Part shown: positions 56,130-64,000 of the stretch, piece by piece
How the letters are laid out: each line of letters begins with the position of its first letter
Position numbering within the stretch: the stretch's first letter is position 1
Assembly (NCBI RefSeq): GCF_963678635.1
Contig: NW_026970602.1
Coordinates: 1 to 64,000 of the forward strand
Direction of reading: 5' to 3'
DNA length: 64,000 nt
From: Symsagittifera roscoffensis
Lineage: Eukaryota; Xenacoelomorpha; Acoela; Convolutidae
Notes under the pieces: model-generated
Database searches by the model: none
The model's input: the letters and a program-made list of their open reading frames with translations, nothing else
What the model was told of the DNA's origin: nothing
Translations under genes and position numbers: made by a program

Positions 56130-56150
56130 GGGGGGGGGGGGGGGGGGGGG
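56130..56150 (+). repeat. Poly-G run (21 G)
   Basis: An uninterrupted run of 21 G directly before the right LTR-like repeat. It sits where a + strand polypurine tract would be. It may also be slippage or a sequencing artefact. Confidence 0.8.
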
Positions 56151-56154
56151 TGGT

Positions 56155-56360
56155 TGTCCTACTGCTACTACAATAGCAGTAATTGCATGATGTAATAATG
56201 ACTTTCAGTGGTATTAATTATTTTTATTAAGATGTGTCCAAGGTCACTCGATCAGAGAAATTGGTGCACAGCTGAGACCTCAGAGTTTGAGCTGCTGTAT
56301 CACTCTCAGTGACTATAAAACAGACAGAGAAAACAATTAATTCAAGCTACAAAGAATACA
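56155..56360 (+). repeat. LTR-like direct repeat, right copy
   Basis: Counterpart of 39165-39364 with TGTC...TACA ends and the same TATA-like ctataaaac. It has a 6-base insertion (aaggtc) and about 17 substitutions. The divergence (about 8%) is much larger than that between the internal duplicated blocks. Five-base flanks do not match those of the left copy. Confidence 0.55.
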
Positions 56361-56759
56361 TTCTTTAATTATCACTAGTTTTCCAACGAGATACCGAATA
56401 GGATATCACAGTGTCTATAAAGTTGAAAACTAATCAATTCTAAAACTACTCGATTCTAATCGATTATTTTTCACTTTAATAGATGAAGACAGTGAAACTC
56501 AATTGTAATCGATCTTTTACTATTTGTTCGATTTGCAACTTTTTCTGCGCAATTTTGACTTTTGCTGCTGTTTTTATTTCACTCAATTTCTCAAGTTTTT
56601 TCTTCACAACAACTTTCTTGAAACATTTACAAACTTGTGGAGGGGGGAGTAAAAAAATTTAGGTGGACTGCTTTCCAAGTTATCGCGTTTTTTTGGTAAA
56701 AACCATCCTAAAATGGTATTTCTGATTTAATTTTCGAAAGAACAACCCAAAAACCTGAA
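56361..56759. other. AT-rich stretch with ATCGATTATAAT-like words
   Basis: No gene seen. It contains words such as aatcgatta near 56455 that recur at 57240-57310 and 58640-59090. Confidence 0.4.
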
Positions 56760-57060
56760 CCAGGATCCCCACTAGAACCAAATCGGGTGATGTGGGGGCT
56801 GGTTCTGGCGGTGGGAGGGTTATTTCAGTGGTCTAGGGGGAGGGCGGTTCAGGTCAGGGAGCGGGTTTTTCAGGTGGGGTGTCTTCAGGTGGGGATTCAG
56901 CTGGGGGAGAGGTTTCAGGTAGAGGATTCAGGTGGGGGTCGGTGGTAGTTCAAGGGGGATGGTTCAGGTGAATCAGAGGGGGCGGGGCTTATTCAGATGG
57001 TTCATGTCGTAAGGTGGTTGAGAGGATGGTGCAGGTGTGAGGGGGGGGGGGGGGGGGGAG
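56760..57060 (+). repeat. G-rich minisatellite (ttcaggtgggg words)
   Basis: Loose reiteration of gttcaggtgggg-type words with many GGG/GGGG runs, ending in an 18-G run at 57041-57058. The strand bias is extreme (G-rich on +). Such runs can form G-quadruplexes. Open frames across it (Gly/Arg-rich) are composition artefacts. Confidence 0.65.
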
Positions 57061-57309
57061 GGTTGTGCAAAGGGGCAAGCGTTAGGCGGGAGAAGTTAAC
57101 GGAATCGTTTTGCAATTTGAGAAAAATTAGGTTTAGAAGAGTGAGCCGTACACTCGTTTTGCAAAATTTTCGCATAACTCAAATTACTATAGTTGATCTT
57201 AATTGGATTTTTATTAACTTTATTTTTGATAAAAACAATGGAATCATAATCGATATTTATTCCATTTTGTTGTCTGAGTGCAACATGGGAATCGGGAATC
57301 GATTATAAT

Positions 57310-57616
57310 CAGGGGCGGATTTCAGGGGGGGGGGGGGGGGCGGATTGCCCCTTCCCTCAGGGGTTCGACCCTCTGCCAACCCAAAGGGTCCCCCTTTGTA
57401 CTATTTTGAATATCCATTTTTGGTGATGGACCCTAAAATTTTTCTAAAGGCGCAGAAATTTAATCAAAAACAGAGTGTCAGTAGTGCTTTTTTTTAAGCC
57501 AAATTAGAGTGTTAGTAGAGCTCGGAAATTTGGTCGACCTAAAAAATAGGGCGCCAAAATTTTCGAAATGTTTTTGAAAATCCGCCCCCCTCGAGAAAAT
57601 CCTAGATCCGCCTTTG
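57310..57616. mobile_element. hAT-like MITE
   Basis: Starts caggggcggat and ends atccgcctttg, the CAGGGGCGGAT-type inverted termini common to non-autonomous hAT elements of animals. 307 bases, no ORF. Flanking 8-mers attataat and attaactt match at 5 of 8 positions, compatible with an old target duplication. A 16-G run (57325-57340) lies just inside the left end. Confidence 0.6.
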
Positions 57617-58540
57617 ATTAACTTGATGATATTTTACACCACAAAAAACCCAATTATTGATTTCTTTTGTTTTTCTCAGATGCTGGTGAGCTTAGATTTC
57701 CTAAGTTCTTCAGCGTGTGTATGTTGCAGTTGCATAGGAGAAAGTAGCAAGATCAATTCTCGCGGTGAAAGGCTATTAAATTTTGAATACGACAAACTTT
57801 GCCCGAGGGAATAATAAAACAAAAAAGTATGTTTAAACCCTTTATCACCCGATGAAACCAAATAAAAAAATTATGATTTTTAAACATTTTGGATATTTAC
57901 AATTCAAAAAAAGCCAATGCACAATTGGTAACTTTCAATCTGCTGTGATGTTGCCCATGTTTATATTGCTGCTAGTGCATCAATTTAACCATAATCCTCA
58001 GAAACAAAGACGCGCTGCCTCGTTGAAATAAAATCACATGAAAAACTACGAGAAATTGAAAAACTTTCATAGAAAATTTATTTGATTTAATTCGAATAAA
58101 TTGAATAGCACTCATCTTTTACAATTACAGATCAGAAAAATTCAAAAAATACTACGGAAAACAGATGATATCGACCTCAGCGCTTGAAAGGAACTACGGT
58201 TTGAACAGTATGAAGAAAATTTTTGTAAATAACAGAAGAGGATCTAGAATTTTCTCAAGGCAGGAACAGATTTTCAAAAAAATTTCCAAAAAAATTTGTC
58301 GTTCTTTTTTCTTTCGTTGGCCACATCGATTTTTTTCCCGAGCGCTCCCAGAAAACTATGAAGACTCTATATTGTCTGAAAATTTAGCGCCGCAGTCAAA
58401 TTTTAAGACAAAAAACAGGTCAAAAATTTTGTTTTTTTGCGTTTTTTTTGGTGCATTTAGAAATTATTTAGAAATGGTCGGCCGAAAATGGATGTCATAA
58501 AATAATACCATAGAAGGGAACCCTTTGTTAGTGAGGAGTA
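57617..58540. other. AT-rich non-genic stretch
   Basis: Short open stretches (57614-57814, 58165-58500) have no recognisable domain. The second is preceded by an acceptor-like ttttacaattacag at 58130, but its text shows no family pattern, so I do not call an exon. Confidence 0.35.
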
Positions 58541-58905
58541 GAATTCCTGTGAAAAAAGCCGTTAGCCGCACCGAGCGCCGAAGGATCATATTCAATCAAA
58601 TTGTCAAAACATGGTCAGTATCTGTAATATTACAAAAAAATCGATTATAATTCATTAACTTTTTACGTCAAAACAATCCACATAGTTAACTTTAAAACTG
58701 GATGATGATCCCAATGTTTTTTCCACCAATTTAACCCATTATATTCGATGTTAAACAAGCATTTTGAGATTTTTCGAGAAGTTAATCATAAAAATTACAA
58801 GTTTTCTGAAAATTATCTCGTTTCCCGTGTAGTGCAGTTGCTAACCGCACTAAGCGACCATGCATTCGCATCAAATATAATGGTTTCCTGAGACAAAAAC
58901 AATCC
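58541..58905 (+). repeat. Two diverged copies of a tRNA-like or SINE-like block
   Basis: The blocks at about 58546-58610 and 58828-58895 share ttccygtg, gytarccgcacyragcg and ttcrmatcaaat. The second copy contains tagtgcagttgctaaccgc, which resembles a tRNA A box. No good B box or tRNA fold is evident. Confidence 0.3.
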
Positions 58906-59528
58906 CCTATAATCCACTACAGTGTAAAATTCAGACCACGAAATCGATTATATTGCCATTATTATTGACTATTTTTGAAAAAAAATCCATTATAAGCCAT
59001 TATAACCGATCGAAATCCGTTATTTTTGTCACGATAATCCATTGTAATTGATTATATTATAATCGATTATAATCAATTTCATTTTTTGAACTAAATTCGA
59101 CTATTTTTGCAGAAATTTTGGAAATTTTTTTTGCAAAAATATGCAAAATGTATGTCATGTCATTTTTTCTCTGCCATGTCTCACATCATCCCCATAAAGG
59201 TTTCTACATCCTTCCCAACAATGGGGGGGGGGGGTTGGTTAACGGGGGAAATTGGCGGTTGTGACTTACTGTAAGGGAAGGGGGATTGAGGTGGGTAAAC
59301 GGGGTGGTTTGGGTGACGGAAGGGGGGGGGGTTAATTGAAATTAATTGAAATGGTAGACAAAAAAATATATTTTAATATTGAATGTAAAATTTTATGAGA
59401 CGTATCACATAGCAACTGCTATAGACAACAAAGGAGATAACTTTGAAAAATTTGTAAAATTCCTGAATAACCTCAGTAGTATAGATATACGACACTGGGA
59501 TCGGGGGGGTGATCCCTACAGGGATCAT
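58906..59528. other. AT-rich DNA with cgattataat words and two poly-G runs
   Basis: Clusters of aatcgattataatc-type words (58945-59095) and G runs at 59223-59234 and 59322-59331. No gene seen. Confidence 0.4.
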
Positions 59529-60568
59529 TGGGTATAGATTATACCTAATGATCCCTATGTAAATATTTATACCTAATGATCCCTATGTAAAATATTTATA
59601 CCTAATGATCCCTATGTAAAATTTTATACCTAATGATCCCTATGTAAAAAATTTTTACCTAATGATCCCTATGTAAAAAATTTATACCTAATGATCCCTA
59701 TGTAAATATCTATACCTAATGACCCCTATGTAAAATATTTATACCTAATGATCCCTATGTAAAATATTTATACCTAATGATCCCTATGTAAAATTTTTAT
59801 ACCTAATGATCCGTATGTAAAAAAATCATACCTATTGATCCCTCTGTAAAATTTTTATACCTAATGATCCCTATGTAAAATTTTTATACCTAATGATCCC
59901 TATGTAAAAAATTTATACCTAATGATCCCTATGTAAAATTTTTATACCTAATGATCCCTATGTAAAATATTTATACCTAATGATCCCTATGTAAAATATT
60001 TATACCTAATGATCCCTATGTAAAATATTTATACCTAATGATCCCTATGTAAAATATTAATGCCTAATGATCCCTACGTAAAAAAATTATACCTAATGAT
60101 CCCTATGTAAAATTTTTATGCCTAATGATCCCTATGTAAAATTTTTATACCTAATGATCCTTATGTGAAAAATTTATACATAATGATCCCTATGTAAAAA
60201 ACTTATAACTAATGATCCCTATGTAAAATACTTATACCTAATGATCCCTATGTAAAAAAATTATACCTAATGATTCCTACGTAAAATTTTTATACCTAAT
60301 GATCCCTATGTAAAATAATTATACCTAATGATCCCTATGTAAATATTTATACCTATTGATCCCTATGTAAAAATTTTATACCTAATGATCCCTATGTAAA
60401 AAATTTATACCTAATGATCCCTATGTAAAAAATTTATACCTAATGATCCCTATGTATATTTTTTATAGCTAATGATCCCTATGTAAATAATTATACCTAA
60501 TGATCCCTATGTAAACTACTTATACCTAATGATCCCTATGTAAAAGTTTTATACCTAAAGATCCCTAT
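59529..60568 (+). repeat. 29-base minisatellite, about 36 copies
   Basis: Consensus word tacctaatgatccctatg followed by taaaa and an A/T spacer of variable length (unit 27-29 bases). Most copies differ by one or two bases, with variation concentrated in the spacer. The array runs into the assembly gap at 60569, so its true length is unknown. Confidence 0.95.
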
Positions 60569-60768
60569 NNNNNNNNNNNNNNNNNNNNNNNNNNNNNNNN
60601 NNNNNNNNNNNNNNNNNNNNNNNNNNNNNNNNNNNNNNNNNNNNNNNNNNNNNNNNNNNNNNNNNNNNNNNNNNNNNNNNNNNNNNNNNNNNNNNNNNNN
60701 NNNNNNNNNNNNNNNNNNNNNNNNNNNNNNNNNNNNNNNNNNNNNNNNNNNNNNNNNNNNNNNNNNNN
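60569..60768. other. Assembly gap (200 N)
   Basis: 200 N between the minisatellite and the GA/GATA tract, probably a placeholder where repeats stopped the assembly. Confidence 0.95.
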
Positions 60769-61418
<650 letters not shown>

Positions 61419-63871
61419 TCCACATCTACGAAGACACCCAACTCGAGAATTTCTTGAAAAGGTTTGTTGCAACCTTTTTGAGTGACTGAAATGTATACAC
61501 ATGTTATTTGTAGGTATGTACTGATGTATGTATGTTTGCATATGTGATTGTTTAACTATAAGTGTGGAAGATATACACGATTCATGGTATACAATTTGCT
61601 TTCATTTTATATAAGGCCTCTTTGTTGGTGTTAACAATTTTTATACTTACGTGTAAATTGTATGCATGTATGTGGATTGATGTATGTTGGATATATATAT
61701 TAGGCGTGTATACATGAAAAGCATGCATGTAGGTAGGTCCAAATCTAATTTTAATATTTGCCTCTTGTGTATAATTTTTTTCTTTTACTTGTATATATGT
61801 AAGTATGTAGGGATGTATCTATGTATGTTTTTACGTAGGTATTTTTATTATTTATTGGAAACTATTTTACATGTACTCTTTGGAAGCAGTTCAGGAAACA
61901 TGACTTTAACTGATTAAAACCTTAACTCAATTTCGATCAAAATTCTGCGACTAATCGTTCCAGAACAATCTAAAATACTTCACCAGATACTCTAGATGAA
62001 CTATTTTATAAGTTTGTTCTGTGTATCAGTACAAATTTTGTGTGCGTTTGTTCTTAAGTTTATACATGTTTGTGTTAGCAATTGTAAACTTGTATGTTTA
62101 TACGTAATTAATGATGTAAGAATGTGGTCACAGAAACATTTTCAGACGCAAAACCATAATCAGAATCCAAATTGTATTTCAAACTCATTGTACTAGTTGT
62201 CTTCATTTTTCTGGGTTAATTTACCATTTATTGTGAATCTTCTCATGTTTTAGTCCATGTATCTAAAGATGTTTGCATTTGTGTATGTGTGCATTGTCTG
62301 CGGATGTGCATTGTCTGTGGGTCTTTCAATTGTTTTTTTGTACGTTTTTCAGCGTGCTTTCTTATTTGTATCGTTAATGAACTAATTTGAGAGATGTATT
62401 TGTAAAAGGATATAACTAAACAAATTCAAAGTAATTATTGTCACTCTTTGTCTGGAAGACGCAGGGTTCCATCAAAAGTTATTTCAGCACCAATATTGTA
62501 TCAGACACATTGTATAATTATTTGTTGGGTTAGCTTTGTATATATGTTTGTGTATTTGTATGTGGTTGAATAGTTGTGAAAAGTACTTAAACAGGTTTTT
62601 AATTATGTTTGTATACAAAAAAATTTCAAGGTTGTTTTTTTGTTATTCGCTTAAACATCAAACATTGTTTAGAAATTTGTGAAAACTTTTCTAGAAACTG
62701 TAAATGAACAACACAGTCCAGATATCTCATTTGTATGTAAGTACTTGTTCCTGTATATATCTATATATAGTTATGTGTTTGAAAGTACGTAATGTGCGTA
62801 TGTAATATATATATGTATTTGTAATTACTGCGATTTCATTTACATTTTTGGTAATATTTTTATGTAGGCTTATTTATTCTTCTGTATAAGTTCTCATTCA
62901 TTTATATGTTCAAACAAACCCTTTTAGACGCTCAATTACCATATACAGCTAAAATTACAACCAAAAACCAGGCTCTTTTCTTTTTTAAAGCATTTGGTTG
63001 AAACCATCAAGAGTAATTCACAAGATACTTTACATGAACAAAACTTGTATTGAGTACTTTAAACGTACATTTGTCTAGCTGTGTATAATTGTGTAGAGTT
63101 TATATATCTGTTCCTCCATAAAGTACTTTTAACAACCTATTTTTTATGCTATTTCTGTGTATTTGTTTGTTTTTAAGTAATTAGATTGTTGTCTGTGTGT
63201 TTTAAACGGTAATTCGTCTATTATGCTTAACAAAACAACTCGAAACTTATAGCTGCTTGTTGAAAATTAGCTTATGTTTAAACTCTGAAATGTTTCTGTA
63301 ACTGAGTTGTCAAGAAGGATGTAAAGTATAGCACTAGAAATTATGCATATTAAAGCACATGTGTGTGTGTTTGAGCATGAATTTTACTTGTTTTTTTGTG
63401 CATATGCTCATGTACAGAAGTTTTTATCATGCAACTTTGACTGTTTAGAAGTGTATCAAAAATTAAATTATAACGTTAACTTGAATCATTCTAATTTTGA
63501 TTCCCGATTTGTCAAGTAATTCTAGAAAAAAAAATCACTGAATCAATTTATATGCGACGTGTGTATTACATGCTGCATGTATGCTTCTCTCAACTAGTTA
63601 TTCTTTTTGTACTAGAGCATCAAGACCGTAAAACGTCTTGTTTGCGAGTCAAATTTTGAGCCGTTTTTCAAAATAAGCTTTTTTTCTAGAAGAATATAAT
63701 TTTGGTTTCTTTGTTAATTCTGTTTTTTTGGAACTATCCATAAATGACTCATAAGTTGCAAATTGTGGATAACTTTGTAAAGACTAATTTTGTTCATTGT
63801 ATTGCTTTTGGTTTTTTATCAAGAATTTGAAAATTTTTGCTGTTTGAAATTTCCAATAATCACAAAAAGTT
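61419..63871. other. TG/TA-rich non-genic DNA
   Basis: Frequent tgtatgta and gtttgt words and AT-rich filler. A weakly recurring block (c-c-agatac-t-gatgaac) is seen near 61980 and 63020, suggesting old internal duplication. No gene or clear element recognised. Confidence 0.4.
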
Positions 63872-64000
63872 ATGAAACCAGATAATAAACTGCAACTCAG
63901 CTGTCACAACGAACCAGTCCAAAACGCAAAAGAGACTTCAAAGTCTTTCAAAGAGGCTCCAAGTGTAGCAGAGATTGTTCCACTCTTGTCAATTTTTTCT
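63872..64000 (+). CDS. Possible exon or gene start at the window edge
   Basis: From ATG at 63872 the frame is open for 43 codons to the window end (MKPDNKLQLSCHNEPVQNAK, continuing KETSKSFKEAPSVAE). The base composition is less AT-rich than upstream. An acceptor-like ctgcaactcag at 63890-63900 gives a second open reading in another frame, in phase with the LRRK exon at 38114. Neither text matches a COR domain that I recognise. It could be an exon of either kind or chance. Confidence 0.2.
   Translation, partial: MKPDNKLQLSCHNEPVQNAKETSKSFKEAPSVAEIVPLLSIFS

Noticed and set aside
58131-58500. Possible exon after ttttacaattacag
   Set aside because: The acceptor is plausible, but the following text shows no COR or kinase pattern and no clear donor, so it is left uncalled.
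59529-60568. CRISPR-like array
   Set aside because: The repeats are contiguous, with short A/T spacers of similar sequence, in a eukaryotic context. It is a minisatellite.

Overview
The window looks like nuclear DNA of an invertebrate animal. It is AT-rich, its one cellular gene is split by GT–AG introns, and the rest is mostly Ty3/Gypsy-type LTR retroelement sequence, MITE-like elements and satellites. I cannot name the species. Two 200-base N runs (31931-32130, 60569-60768) are assembly gaps.

1-22.0 kb: four head-to-tail copies (about 5.85, 5.89, 5.3 and 5 kb) of the 5' half of one Gypsy-type element: leader or LTR-like DNA, gag, protease and the front of reverse transcriptase. All are full of stops. 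All four carry Asn in place of the catalytic protease Asp, so the copied unit was probably already dead. After the last copy, a scar joins an RNase H fragment to an integrase C-terminal tail (22.0-22.6 kb). A decayed reading frame in the env position follows (23.8-25.8 kb).

27.4-38.1 kb, + strand: the 5' part of an LRRK-family (Roco) gene, assembled from exons whose splice phases agree: ankyrin repeats, leucine-rich repeats, then the ROC GTPase domain. The last exon ends at a good donor (38115). The COR and kinase exons are not recognisable in the remaining 26 kb. Its introns hold a CpG-rich element with inverted termini (28.7-29.9 kb) and a dead gag-protease relic of a K02A2.6-like Gypsy element (30.6-31.9 kb).

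38.1-56.4 kb: short repeats and a MITE-like element, then a minus-strand Gypsy locus lying between two direct 200-base LTR-like repeats. Inside, a 5.7-kb block spanning leader, gag, protease, RT, RNase H and part of integrase is present twice. A 1,060-base segment (RNase H end plus integrase N-terminal region) is repeated four times in one block and twice in the other. RT and RNase H have lost catalytic Asp residues. A decayed + strand frame of unknown identity lies between gag and the right-hand repeat.

56.4-64 kb: non-genic DNA with poly-G runs, a G-rich minisatellite, a hAT-like MITE, a 29-base minisatellite of about 36 copies, a GA/GATA microsatellite and AT-rich DNA. The last 129 bases are open and could be an exon.
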